A stretch of DNA of 64,000 bases from Bryobacter aggregatus MPL3 (GTDB taxonomy: Bacteria; Acidobacteriota; Terriglobia; Bryobacterales; Bryobacteraceae). Positions 10,348 through 18,525 of the stretch are shown piece after piece. The stretch lies in the NCBI RefSeq assembly GCF_000702445.1, contig NZ_JNIF01000003.1, forward strand, positions 1 through 64,000, given 5' to 3'. Each line of letters starts with the position of its first letter. The first letter of the stretch is position 1. The notes under the pieces were generated by a model that saw only the letters and a program-made list of their open reading frames with translations, did no database searches and was not told the DNA's origin. The position numbers were made by a program, and so were the translations under genes.

Positions 10348-11013
10348 TCAGGCGGCCATCGCCGCAACGAAGGTATGCTGCCAGGCCGTACCCTTGCGAG
10401 TGCGGAATCCTTGCGAGTTAAGCTCAGCGGCGATCGCGCGAAGTGATAGCCCTGCGGCCTTCAGGTTCCTGATCCGCTGGAGCATTGCCTGCTCGCGTTC
10501 ATCCTCTTCGAGGTGTTTGCCATCTGCCGCCAGGCGCGAGCCAAACGGAATCGCGCCAATTCTCTCGCCTTTCAACTTCTTGTGACGCATCGCATCACGG
10601 GTTCGCTCTCCAATCACTTCCCGTTCCCACTGGCTGACAGAAACCATGATGTTGAGCACGAGTCGACCAGCCGCGCTCTTCGTATCCAGGCTCTCGGATA
10701 CGCTTACAAGCCCGACGTTTCGCTTTTGAAAACGTTCGAGAAGCGTGGCCAGATCCTTTACGGAACGCGTTAGCCGATCGAGCTTTGCAATGATCACGCA
10801 ATCAACCTCTCCGCGATCCACGATTGAAAGCAATCGGTCCATCCCTGGACGGCTGAGACTCTTAGCCGATTCACCGCCGTCGACGATGATCTCTGAGACT
10901 TCCAAATCCTGCACGGCAGCCATTGCGCGGATCTTGGCTTCTTGTGCCTCTAGCGACACGCCCTTGTCAGCCTGCTTGTCTGTACTCACCCGGATATAGC
11001 CGATCACTTTCAT
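10348..11013 (-). CDS. Serine recombinase (resolvase/invertase family)
   Basis: The catalytic domain spans residues 1-140, with the nucleophile Ser10 in RVSTDKQ, Arg8, and the conserved KLDRLTR motif near residue 77. A short recombinase helix-turn-helix follows (LSLRAIAAELNSQGF, about 190-205). At 221 residues it is of resolvase size rather than a large serine integrase. It may resolve multimers or invert a segment of the element. Its ATG sits six bases after a consensus-like -10 box, so the transcript is probably leaderless. Confidence 0.9.
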   Translation of the reverse strand: MKVIGYIRVSTDKQADKGVSLEAQEAKIRAMAAVQDLEVSEIIVDGGESAKSLSRPGMDRLLSIVDRGEVDCVIIAKLDRLTRSVKDLATLLERFQKRNVGLVSVSESLDTKSAAGRLVLNIMVSVSQWEREVIGERTRDAMRHKKLKGERIGAIPFGSRLAADGKHLEEDEREQAMLQRIRNLKAAGLSLRAIAAELNSQGFRTRKGTAWQHTFVAAMAA

Positions 11014-11091
11014 GCTTAGATTCTATCTAAAGCGCTTTAGATGTCAATGGCAAAAATTGTATTCAAATCAAAAGCGCTTTAGACTGGGGTC
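11014..11091. promoter_or_regulatory. Divergent promoter region with two AAAGCGCTTT operators
   Basis: A perfect 18-base palindrome (ATCTAAAGCGCTTTAGAT, 11025-11042) lies between a minus-strand TTGACA and TAGAAT, spaced 16 bases, that drive the recombinase. A second site, AAAGCGCTTTAG at 11071-11082, lies just before the rightward gene at 11092. Palindromes with a central CG of this type are typical LacI/PurR-family operators, but no LacI-family gene is encoded in the element. A regulator bound here would occlude both promoters. Confidence 0.7.
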
Positions 11092-11328
11092 ATGGACGAG
11101 AAGACAATCTCCGCAGTGATGCGAGAGATGGGCTCCAGAGGCGGCAAGATTGGCGGAAAGCGCTCGCTGGAGACGATGACCCCAGAGCAGCGAAGCGAGC
11201 GCGCGAAACGCGCCGTGGCCGCCCGTGAAGCGAAACGTCCTGCAACGCCAAAAAAGAAAGCTACTGGAGAGGTCCGCGCCCGAAAGAAGCCCTCGAAGGC
11301 AACGAGCGATGCGACCGGCAACTCTTAG
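11092..11328 (+). CDS. Small basic GGKIGGK-motif protein
   Basis: A 78-aa, strongly basic protein. Its N-terminal half has the GSRGGKIGGKRSLETMTPEQ pattern common in small uncharacterised bacterial proteins that resemble KGG-type stress proteins. Its C-terminal half is a Lys/Ala/Arg tail resembling histone H1-like tails. It is divergent from the recombinase and shares the operator region, so it could be the local DNA-binding regulator. That role is a guess. Confidence 0.6.
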   Translation: MDEKTISAVMREMGSRGGKIGGKRSLETMTPEQRSERAKRAVAAREAKRPATPKKKATGEVRARKKPSKATSDATGNS

Positions 11329-11391
11329 GAGCACGCGACTGTACGGTCACCGCACCATGACAGAACAGCCTGAATCAGACTGGAGCCACCA

Positions 11392-11643
11392 GTGTTAGGC
11401 AAACTCGTCGTGCTTTTTCTACTTGTAGCGTCAATGGTTCTGGGGATGGCATGGATTCGGAAGCGCGCCAGATATCGGAAGGGCCTGGACCAATGGCCAA
11501 ATCCGAAGGGCCCATTCTACGACCAGTGGATGAATCTACCCGCCGATACCGGAGGGAGCTACTATGCCTGGTTGGCGAAGCAGAAGAACTGGCGTGAACC
11601 CTGGCGTTCCTGGGCAGAGTTGGAGCGGCGCTTCGACATCTGA
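11392..11643 (+). CDS. Small membrane-anchored protein, unknown function
   Basis: An 83-aa protein from a GTG start, with one hydrophobic helix at residues 4-20 followed by an RKRARYRK positive patch and a Trp-rich C-terminal half. No family is recognised. It is one of only three element genes on the plus strand besides the BRO gene. A weak ribosome-binding site makes the start uncertain. Confidence 0.45.
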   Translation: MLGKLVVLFLLVASMVLGMAWIRKRARYRKGLDQWPNPKGPFYDQWMNLPADTGGSYYAWLAKQKNWREPWRSWAELERRFDI

Positions 11644-11667
11644 CGTGACCCGCATTGCAAGCACTCA

Positions 11668-11979
11668 TCACTGAAGCAGTTTTTGTAGGTGCGCCCACTC
11701 AGAAAGTAGCCGCCGAACCATTCCCCGCTGCCGAAGCGATTCTTTCGTCCGTAGGCCGTGCGTTGTCACCGCTCGGCGGATCCGCTGTTTGCCATCTTCA
11801 GTCCGCGCGCCCGTGCTAAGTCCTCCATGTATCCGGCAACGGCCATTGAGCATTGCAGGAGAACGGCATGACCGACCAGCCCGAGTCCGCGCGCCGCATC
11901 GCGGGGATAGATTTGGCTGACCGGGTCGATTTCCGTTCTTGAGCCAGCCATTCCGGGTTTCGTAGGGTGTTTCGTTCAT
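11668..11979 (-). CDS. HGGxSTG-motif protein
   Basis: A 103-aa protein with a Cys-rich stretch at residues 26-60. The pattern is CGARTRAG, SCRSPAM, GRCRIHGGLSTG, which suggests a small metal-binding fold, followed by a basic helical tail. This motif protein recurs in phages, prophages and proteobacterial genomes, often beside the type of protein encoded just upstream. Function is not established. The start has an AAGGAGA site, and the ATG overlaps the preceding stop by four bases. Confidence 0.7.
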   Translation of the reverse strand: MNETPYETRNGWLKNGNRPGQPNLSPRCGARTRAGRSCRSPAMLNGRCRIHGGLSTGARTEDGKQRIRRAVTTHGLRTKESLRQRGMVRRLLSEWAHLQKLLQ

Positions 11980-12563
11980 TTCTCCTTGTCACCCCTCCCC
12001 CGCCCCCCGATAGGCTGCTCAAAATTGCCTACCATTGCCTGACCGCCCTCATGGATGTGAACGTGCTCGACGGTGACTCGCTGCTGAGTGCCTTGGCCCT
12101 TCAACTTCTGATAGACCTCGACTTGCTCCGCGAAGAGCTTCATCAACTTAGCTCCGTTGGTCAATCCTGACTCCTGCCTGTGAATCCCGCCATCCCTGTG
12201 GGGAACTGCCTGCATCATCGCCATCGCCGCATCATGGGTCGCAATCATTTGATTGCAGAGCATCGCCTCCAGCACGCCTTCGGGTTTCATCTCCACTAAC
12301 AGTCGAACCGACAATGCGACCTTATCGAGCTCTTCGATGTCTGCCGGATCACTTCGCCCCACGGTTGCAAGCGCACTGAATGTTTGTCCATAGAGATACT
12401 GAGCCACGTCCAGATTTCGAATTCCAAATGATTCCGGGATGTCGAGGAGCAACTTTTCCGCCGTCTGGCACCGGTTCTTGAGTCTACAGTTATCGTCCAG
12501 TTGGACTACTTCAGGATGAGACGGCTCCGGCTTTTGCGGTGCCATTATCGATCGTCGACTCAT
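11976..12563 (-). CDS. Conserved VEHVHIH-type protein partnered with the HGGxSTG gene
   Basis: A 195-aa protein with a helical body and a conserved C-terminal segment, RVTVEHVHIHEGGQAMVGN, near residues 162-180. I have seen this signature in hypothetical proteins directly upstream of HGGxSTG genes in other bacteria. The EHVHIH repeat could bind a metal. It overlaps both neighbours by ATGA, so the three genes are translated as a unit. Confidence 0.65.
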   Translation of the reverse strand: MSRRSIMAPQKPEPSHPEVVQLDDNCRLKNRCQTAEKLLLDIPESFGIRNLDVAQYLYGQTFSALATVGRSDPADIEELDKVALSVRLLVEMKPEGVLEAMLCNQMIATHDAAMAMMQAVPHRDGGIHRQESGLTNGAKLMKLFAEQVEVYQKLKGQGTQQRVTVEHVHIHEGGQAMVGNFEQPIGGRGRGDKEK

Positions 12564-14086
12564 TTGTCTTGTCCTTCCGTCCTCAAGTTGGCTCCATCCG
12601 ACTTCGCGCCAGCAACGGCAGTAGCTCGCGCGCCACTCCCGATCCGACGAAGGTAGTAATCAATCTGGGCCGAACTGCCACTCCCAAGAGCCTTTGCCAA
12701 TCTGTCTTTCAGGACTGCGCTGGCTGTTGCCCACCCTGGGCTACTTACGGTTGCCTCAAAGAGTTGGCCAACTTTGCCGCCAAGAATCGCGCCCTTCGGT
12801 CCAGCCTTCGCGCCACCTACAATTGCGCCAGCGCCAGCAGCAAGTTTCTGCCCAAGTGGTTTCGCCTGCCCCTCGCGCCGCAGTAATGTATCCCCAACGA
12901 CGCGATCAACATTCTTCCAGAAGGAATACTCCTTGTTAATGACGGCAATGTCCGGGAACTGCTTTGCAAGCTCTTCACGAATCGCGTCTGCTGCCAATCC
13001 GTGGGCCTCTTGAGTACTTGCATCTGCCAGGGCCCGGCCTTCATATCGCCCACTCTTTGCAGCGACTCCGTCAAAGTACTGCCTTAGACTGCGCAGCTTG
13101 TCGACTCCAATCTCAAGACGCCCAGTTGAGGGGCTCAACTCAGCGACATCCAGGAGTGTTTCTTGGAGGTCGTTGAGGTTCGCGATCGCTCTCCGAGCTT
13201 CCGGGCCTTTGGGGATACGTTTTCCAGCAGCCTCGACCGTATGCGTACCATCAACCTCCGCTTGGATCTTCTTCATCAACGGCTCGAGCTCGGTCGCTGA
13301 GCCAGGAGGAAGATCATCCCAGGCGTCGCCGATTGCGGCACCCAAGCGGGAGAGCTGGCCTTCGGCTCGCCCCTTGAGCCCCTTCAGGCTCAGCGCCGTG
13401 ACGCCTCGATCCACTAACCCCGGTGCAACCTCACGACTCGAAAGGAACTTGTTTGCTTTGGTCGTCGGGTTCAACGCCTTTGCGTACTGGCCATAAGCTG
13501 AGCTCTTCAGTGCCTCGCTCGTATTCTCAAGAAGCGGGCCCGCTTTGGCGCCGACTTTGCCAAGAAGCTTCGGGAGCCCAGCAGTGAGTAACCCACCGGT
13601 GAGCGTACCGGCAGCGCCGGCGTAGTTTCCGGATTTCAAGTCATCGAAGATGAGATCGACTGTCGGCCCAAACACCGCATCTGTCGCCCGGGCAAAAGGA
13701 TTGTTGGTCTTCTGCGGGTTCTCCTTGTACCGATCGAAAGCTGCCTGGGCAATATTGCCAGCGATGCCACCCGTCGTCTTCGTAGCCCTCACGTATGGGC
13801 TACTACCCGGCGTCTCCGCATAGCGATCTACGACTGCCTTCAGCGGCGCTATCGTCGAATCGTAGAGTCTGCTGCCAAAACCTGGTTCTTCCTTCGGCGT
13901 TACAGATGGCTTCGAGACCTGGGAAAGCGGCGTCCTGGCCAGATGACGGAGAATCTCTTCTGCCGAATAGCCCTCTCGCTTTGCCCCGTCGAGATCAAAG
14001 TTCCTGGATTTAGATAAGTGCGCAAGGATTTCATTCTCGGAGTATCCTTCTCGACGCGCCGCTTCAATATCGAATCCTTCTGTCAT
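12560..14086 (-). CDS. Phage ejection/internal virion-like protein
   Basis: A 508-aa protein. Two tandem N-terminal repeats (residues about 5-48) share an ARREGYS or AKREGYS core followed by EEILxHL, as seen in large phage internal and injected proteins. The middle is helical. Gly/Ala-rich hydrophobic stretches occur near residues 135-165 and 415-445 (LAAGAGAIVGGAKAG) and resemble membrane-active segments. It starts at an ATG overlapping the previous stop as TGATG. The assignment rests on architecture, not on a recognised family. Confidence 0.55.
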   Translation of the reverse strand: MTEGFDIEAARREGYSENEILAHLSKSRNFDLDGAKREGYSAEEILRHLARTPLSQVSKPSVTPKEEPGFGSRLYDSTIAPLKAVVDRYAETPGSSPYVRATKTTGGIAGNIAQAAFDRYKENPQKTNNPFARATDAVFGPTVDLIFDDLKSGNYAGAAGTLTGGLLTAGLPKLLGKVGAKAGPLLENTSEALKSSAYGQYAKALNPTTKANKFLSSREVAPGLVDRGVTALSLKGLKGRAEGQLSRLGAAIGDAWDDLPPGSATELEPLMKKIQAEVDGTHTVEAAGKRIPKGPEARRAIANLNDLQETLLDVAELSPSTGRLEIGVDKLRSLRQYFDGVAAKSGRYEGRALADASTQEAHGLAADAIREELAKQFPDIAVINKEYSFWKNVDRVVGDTLLRREGQAKPLGQKLAAGAGAIVGGAKAGPKGAILGGKVGQLFEATVSSPGWATASAVLKDRLAKALGSGSSAQIDYYLRRIGSGARATAVAGAKSDGANLRTEGQDK

Positions 14087-15585
14087 CACTTGCTCCCCTC
14101 AAACGCGGCAAGTGGCTTTCTCTTCGAATTCGGAGCGGACTGGGGAGCTAGAGAAGCCCCTCCACCGCCCGAGCCGATCCTGCCTCGAATCTCTTTGAGC
14201 TGGTCCTCATTTGATTCGTGTCGATTGCGCATGTCTCTCCGGAGGATCTCAGCAGCACGGTAGATCTGTTTCAGCGTCGCGTTGGGTCCGATCAGCTGCT
14301 GCACTTCATGACGAGCCGAATCTGAGAGCACAGCATTTCCACCCGGATTACTGAGGACCTTTGCAATCTCAGTCACGGCGACTTGCCGCGCCACATGAAA
14401 AGCCGTCATCTTGTCACTACCTACAAGCTTCTCAGTCACCATCCGGATTGGCAGATTAAGGGCAGGTGATCCGGTATCAATGACTCCCTTTGCAGTCTCA
14501 AGGAACTGATCCAGGTTCTTACCCGCAGTGTTCTCAAAAGCCGTTATCGCGTCCTGCTGCTTTTGGAGATTTGTCAGTGATGCTGAGTCAGCCTTATTAC
14601 CTGCTCTCGCTCCTGCCAGGTTGATAGAGGGATTGGATGCTGCCGCAGTATTCAGAACTTGGCCAATTGCCCCGCCCGCGTTCCTTCCAAGATTCGGCAT
14701 CTGTCCGCCTGCCGCTACGTTGCTGGCGAGCATATTAACTGCATCGGAACTCAGTTGGATTCCCGGAGAAGCTGGCGGCCTCGCCGCGATGTGCTGCTTA
14801 GTGATGAGGTCCATTGCCTTCAAAGCATCGGGATCACCTTTAGCGGCGAGCATCGCAAGCTTGGTAGCACTCATGTTGCTCGACAACTGATTCAGGCGTG
14901 CCTGCTCGGCGGGCTGGATCGGCCTCTGCCCCTGAGACTCTGCGATCTTCAGATTCGAGTCAGCGGCCATCCCCGGCAACTTGGCCTTGTGCTCCGCTGC
15001 GTTACGCGCCTCCTCGGCCTCCTTGAACCCCAGTTCGATCTGCTGATTGGCGTCGAGCGCCTGTTTCTGAAGCGCCGGAAGCTGCCCCTGCACTTCAGTC
15101 CATGGCATCTGGAAGTACTTCGCGCCTACCTCGGGAGGAATAACGCCCATGCTCACCGCACGCCCAACTGTCTCGTGATAGTTCTGCTCGGTCATGCCGC
15201 CAACCAGTGACGCAAATGCTCCGGCTTGCTTCTTGGCAACTTCGAGCTTCTTGATCTGCTGATCGAGCGCCGACAGATCCGCCTTGCGCTTATCCTCGGC
15301 AAGTTTCAGGCCGGTCTCTGGATCGATCGCGGTGATCTGCTCCGGCGTCGCGCCGCGCTCCATCGCCTGCCGCAGCTCGGTCTCTCGGGCCTGCTTGCGG
15401 CGTCGCTCCTCTTCCTGTGCCTGGATGTTTCGCATCTGCGCGCCATGCAGTTCGGTAGTCTGCCGCATGGACTCGCGCCGTAGCTTGTTGTCGGCGGCTT
15501 GATCGTAGGCGTTGGCGACGCCAGCGATGCCTTTTGACAGGTCGATGCCGCGAGTATTCAGTGCAATTGTTGGATCGATAGCCAT
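14086..15585 (-). CDS. Phage structural/internal protein, coiled-coil rich
   Basis: A 499-aa protein. The N-terminal 220 residues are a nearly continuous charged helix with strong coiled-coil character. A segment around residue 270 (LSSDAVNMLASNVAAGGQMP) resembles proteins encoded with portal and ejection genes in podovirus-like phages. The C-terminal region is helical with a Gly-rich linker. It is coupled to the ejection-like protein downstream. The product is a candidate virion component, yet the element lacks capsid genes. Confidence 0.55.
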   Translation of the reverse strand: MAIDPTIALNTRGIDLSKGIAGVANAYDQAADNKLRRESMRQTTELHGAQMRNIQAQEEERRRKQARETELRQAMERGATPEQITAIDPETGLKLAEDKRKADLSALDQQIKKLEVAKKQAGAFASLVGGMTEQNYHETVGRAVSMGVIPPEVGAKYFQMPWTEVQGQLPALQKQALDANQQIELGFKEAEEARNAAEHKAKLPGMAADSNLKIAESQGQRPIQPAEQARLNQLSSNMSATKLAMLAAKGDPDALKAMDLITKQHIAARPPASPGIQLSSDAVNMLASNVAAGGQMPNLGRNAGGAIGQVLNTAAASNPSINLAGARAGNKADSASLTNLQKQQDAITAFENTAGKNLDQFLETAKGVIDTGSPALNLPIRMVTEKLVGSDKMTAFHVARQVAVTEIAKVLSNPGGNAVLSDSARHEVQQLIGPNATLKQIYRAAEILRRDMRNRHESNEDQLKEIRGRIGSGGGGASLAPQSAPNSKRKPLAAFEGSK

Positions 15586-15608
15586 TGTGTTCTTTTACCT
15601 TTCTGTTT

Positions 15609-15887
15609 TCAAACTTCGCGGACATCCGGCAGACTTTGCCGGTCCCGCCATCGGTGAACGATCTTTCGTGCGTTCGCTGGAGCCTTGAACCTCTTGAGGA
15701 CAGACATTTCGACAGATCCTGGCCAGGCATTTGTTTTGACCTGACAAAGGATCAGGTCAGCGCTCCCGATGCCGATGATGTCCCAAACGCCCAGGGATGC
15801 AGCCGCTCGCGTGCATTGATATCCAAGGGATTCAAGGAGACGAATCGATCGATGTTCGTTCCTCGTACCTTTGCGCTTCGCGTTCAT
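15609..15887 (-). CDS. PD-(D/E)XK nuclease (Hjc/VRR-NUC-like)
   Basis: A 92-aa protein with the nuclease core visible: Glu in RNEHRS near residue 11, Asp in WDIIG near 36, and QVK near 50. The length and layout fit small phage Holliday-junction resolvase or recombination nucleases. The 3' neighbour starts after 23 bases. Its ATG overlaps the helicase stop codon (ATGA), so it belongs to the replication operon. Confidence 0.7.
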   Translation of the reverse strand: MNAKRKGTRNEHRSIRLLESLGYQCTRAAASLGVWDIIGIGSADLILCQVKTNAWPGSVEMSVLKRFKAPANARKIVHRWRDRQSLPDVREV

Positions 15888-17221
15888 TCAGCAGCCTCGA
15901 AGATGCGATATCTTGGCTTGTCCCAGAGGAGGTCGATCTCCCCCTCAGGCCCGTTGCGGTGCTTGTCAATCTTGAGCCTCATCGGAATGCGGGACTCAGA
16001 AACTACTTCGCCCGGTCCCAGCTTCTTTGGATAGAGGATCAGCCCGTAGTCGCAGGCCTGGTAAATGGCTCCGCTATTGCGGGCATAGCGTAAGCTCACC
16101 CGCCCTTCCTTCATGGCGTCCAGTCCTTCATTCGAGAACTGGCTAAGCGCGATTACCGGGCATTTGAATTCTCGCGCCAGGGATTTGAACTGGTAGGCAA
16201 CATAGTCTGCCGCCTCTGTGCCCCGCAGTCCACCTTTCCCTGGCTGTACGAGTTGAAGGAAGTCGATCGCGATCAAATCAACGGGCTGTTTTTGTCGGAC
16301 TTTATGTACCGCGGCCCGGATCTTCGCTGGGGTATCCGAGTTGCCCGAATCGATGCGAATCGCGAGTCCGCTGATCTCTCCCAATTGGAAGATGGCTTCT
16401 CGCTGCTCCTGCTCGTTCAGCGTTCCTTTCGACAGATGCTGTGAATTGATCTTCGCGCCAGCACACACCCACCGCCGGATGAGTTCCTCTCCGCTCATCT
16501 CAAGCGAGAAAACAATAGCGTGTTTCCCACTGAGCGAGGCATGCATGACGAGATTGAGAAGCAAGGTAGTCTTGCCTCCCGCCGGCGGTGCAGCAAGGAT
16601 ACAGAGCGTCTCAGGGAGCAGCGCAGGCATCCGGCGGGAGAGTTCCGGCCAGAGACCCAGTCCTATCCCTCTCGATGATTCCTCGATTGAGCGGCCCAGC
16701 ATCTGCGTGCCGGCGCCCTCAATGATGGAGGCAACGGTTGCAGGCATCCCTGACGAGTTCGTTGCAACAAGTCCTGTGAGCCTCTCTGCGGTATCTGTTG
16801 CGATCGCCTCGGCGCATTCGATGCCCAGGGCCGCCCGCTCAGAAAGCGAGGCTCCGAGATGACACAGCGCCCGAAGCGCAGACTTCTCTCGAAGGATTCC
16901 GATATATCCAGAAACGTTCAAACGCTGCGGAATTCCCTCATCGAGTTCCATCAGGTAGCTTAGACCGCCGATGCTTTCGAGTTCGCCGCGGCGCATTAAG
17001 TCGTTCGCCAAAGTGACCCGGTCGATACGCTCGTCTAATTCTGAAAGGCGAAGCATCGATTGAAAGATCCTTCGATGCTTTTCCGTTGAAAAGTGGTCAG
17101 TAGTGAGTTCAGCCACCACTCCGGGCAAGACCTCCGGATCCACCATCACCGAGCCCAGAGTCATCCGCTCCGCATCGATGCTCGCGGGGAGCCCAACTCG
17201 GTCAAGTGCAGATTCCTTCAT
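15884..17221 (-). CDS. dnaB-like: DnaB-like replicative helicase
   Basis: A 445-aa hexameric helicase. The N-terminal DnaB domain spans about residues 12-150. The RecA-like ATPase domain carries a Walker A of the form APPAGGKTT near residue 250 and a Walker B, DLIAIDFLQL, near 350. The start is the ATG at 17221, which has an excellent GGAGGAG ribosome-binding site and overlaps the upstream stop as ATGA. An upstream in-frame start 40 codons earlier is unnecessary. It replicates the element, probably with the neighbouring initiator/loader. Confidence 0.9.
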   Translation of the reverse strand: MKESALDRVGLPASIDAERMTLGSVMVDPEVLPGVVAELTTDHFSTEKHRRIFQSMLRLSELDERIDRVTLANDLMRRGELESIGGLSYLMELDEGIPQRLNVSGYIGILREKSALRALCHLGASLSERAALGIECAEAIATDTAERLTGLVATNSSGMPATVASIIEGAGTQMLGRSIEESSRGIGLGLWPELSRRMPALLPETLCILAAPPAGGKTTLLLNLVMHASLSGKHAIVFSLEMSGEELIRRWVCAGAKINSQHLSKGTLNEQEQREAIFQLGEISGLAIRIDSGNSDTPAKIRAAVHKVRQKQPVDLIAIDFLQLVQPGKGGLRGTEAADYVAYQFKSLAREFKCPVIALSQFSNEGLDAMKEGRVSLRYARNSGAIYQACDYGLILYPKKLGPGEVVSESRIPMRLKIDKHRNGPEGEIDLLWDKPRYRIFEAAE

Positions 17222-17928
17222 CGCAGCTCCTCCCGGACAATCATTGGCTCCGCGGCGATTAAGGGGGTCGAGTTCAGCCGATCCTTCGGCAGATCTTTCC
17301 AGCGTCGTTTCTCGAGGAACTTGACCGGTGACGGAATCCACTGACCACCATCCTTAGTCCATTCATCGGAATCGATCCAGCGCTCCAAGCCTGTAAGAAC
17401 GCGAGGCTCATCCTCAGCTGTCACGATACTGATCCACATGCGGGCTGCGGCATCCATGTCCGTCTTCCTCGGGTACCGTTCCAAGAACTGACGGACTCTC
17501 AATGAAGAGTCGTATTCGTCTCCGTCTCCGTCTCCGTGCGCGGGTGACCGGCATGGGGCAGTCACGCGACCGTCAGACGTATGACCAGTGACAGTCGACT
17601 GTCTGCTAGGCGACGGAAACTTGGAGGTATTCGCGCGTGTCCGCTGATTGAATTTCAGAACCTCGATGAAGGGTTTGCCGTCGACCTCATATCGCAGAAT
17701 GAGTTTCGCAGCGGCGATCTCTTCGAGGCAATGCTCAATACGAGCTTCAGGAAACTCCTCAAGGCGGAGTGGAAACGCAGACGCTCGAATCACGCCTGCC
17801 CGACCATCGAAGCGGCCAAAATCATCAGCAACTGACATCAGGCGCCTGTAGACAAGTTCTGACTCGATAGACAGACCATTCACTGCACTGGAAGTCAGAA
17901 TGCTCTCGCGAACAATGCGGTTAGGCAA
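17218..17928 (-). CDS. Phage replication initiation/helicase-loader-like protein
   Basis: The N-terminal region (LPNRIVRESILTS through RRLMSVADDFGRF) matches conserved phage replication proteins encoded upstream of DnaB or DnaC, which carry a winged-helix domain. I choose the TTG at 17928, with an AGGA site eight bases upstream, because family members begin at this point. A longer frame to 18015 is open but adds unrelated residues. The C-terminal part has a short Asp/Gly-rich linker (HGDGDGDEYD). It overlaps the upstream gene by eight bases and the helicase by four. Confidence 0.7.
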   Translation of the reverse strand: MPNRIVRESILTSSAVNGLSIESELVYRRLMSVADDFGRFDGRAGVIRASAFPLRLEEFPEARIEHCLEEIAAAKLILRYEVDGKPFIEVLKFNQRTRANTSKFPSPSRQSTVTGHTSDGRVTAPCRSPAHGDGDGDEYDSSLRVRQFLERYPRKTDMDAAARMWISIVTAEDEPRVLTGLERWIDSDEWTKDGGQWIPSPVKFLEKRRWKDLPKDRLNSTPLIAAEPMIVREELR

Positions 17929-18211
17929 CGCGAAGTCCTTGCCGTCGTTTCGCGTTCCGAATCTCGCGCGCAAATTCATCCAGGGCTGGAAGAGAGTACT
18001 TCCCCGAGGCCTCAAGCTTCGGCCCCCATAGCCCGAGACCTAACCGGCGCAATTTAGCGTATTCGGAAAGTACCTCGGGAGTGTAACTGAGCTGATGTCG
18101 ATCTTGTAGATAGAGAGCCGCGCCATTGACATCGAAATATTCTTGGCGAAAAATAGAGGTCTGGTTGCTATATGGCCCGCGTTCGCACCGCGGGTCTTTT
18201 GTTTTTCCCAT
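17921..18211 (-). CDS. Small helix-turn-helix-like protein
   Basis: A 96-aa protein. Residues 25-65 (YFDVNGAALYLQDRHQL and following) look like a divergent excisionase or MerR-like DNA-binding fold, and the tail is basic. It sits between the excisionase-like gene and the initiator, three bases from the former. Function is inferred only from the fold pattern and position. Confidence 0.5.
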   Translation of the reverse strand: MGKTKDPRCERGPYSNQTSIFRQEYFDVNGAALYLQDRHQLSYTPEVLSEYAKLRRLGLGLWGPKLEASGKYSLPALDEFAREIRNAKRRQGLRVA

Positions 18212-18214
18212 TCG

Positions 18215-18493
18215 CTATGCCGCCTCACTAGCAGCAGGGATGCGATGGGCCTCGAAATAGGCGTCCAAGTCTTCGCGCTTGAATACAACTCGACCACCTC
18301 GCCGGTAGCTAGTCATCTTCTTTAGCCAGACAGCTTTGCGCCACCATGCGAGTGAACCGCCATAGATTGACTTTGCTTCTGAAATATCAATGAATCGGAG
18401 CCTCTCAGGGCTGCCGTTGATCGATGGATTCGTAGATGAGTTGTTCCTCATGACTACGGTTGTACTGACTTTCCTGAAAGGGAATGCAAGCAC
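18215..18493 (-). CDS. Excisionase-like HTH_17 protein
   Basis: Residues 33-80 (FIDISEAKSIYGGSLAWW, then RRGGRVVFKREDLDAYF) have the HTH_17 layout: a recognition helix pair and a wing that ends in the hallmark VVFKREDLDAYF. Such proteins direct excision or act as early regulators. The GTG at 18493 or the ATG at 18451 could be the start, and neither has a strong ribosome-binding site. It is the first gene of the replication operon. Confidence 0.65.
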   Translation of the reverse strand: MLAFPFRKVSTTVVMRNNSSTNPSINGSPERLRFIDISEAKSIYGGSLAWWRKAVWLKKMTSYRRGGRVVFKREDLDAYFEAHRIPAASEAA

Positions 18494-18525
18494 TAAAAAT
18501 CAGGAAAAATAGGAAAATCAGGAAA

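Larger units (their letters stand above)
6988..13714. repeat. Right arm of the inverted repeat (the credible copy)
   Basis: Complementary to 1-6810. Its genes are full length from 7850 onward, with natural ATGA overlaps. The stretch 6988-7660 is error-rich in this arm instead. Sequence continues seamlessly past 13714 into the rest of the mobile element, so this arm is the one anchored in the genome. Confidence 0.93.

Noticed and set aside
1-13714. The inverted repeat as a hairpin telomere of a linear replicon
   Set aside because: A telomere hairpin would fold with no unpaired centre and no noise. Here 177 bases of ordinary coding sequence are unpaired, and one arm is full of read-like errors.
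18174-18206. Hairpin followed by T-rich tract resembling a plus-strand terminator
   Set aside because: It lies inside the start of a minus-strand gene and no plus-strand gene ends there, so it is probably coding coincidence.
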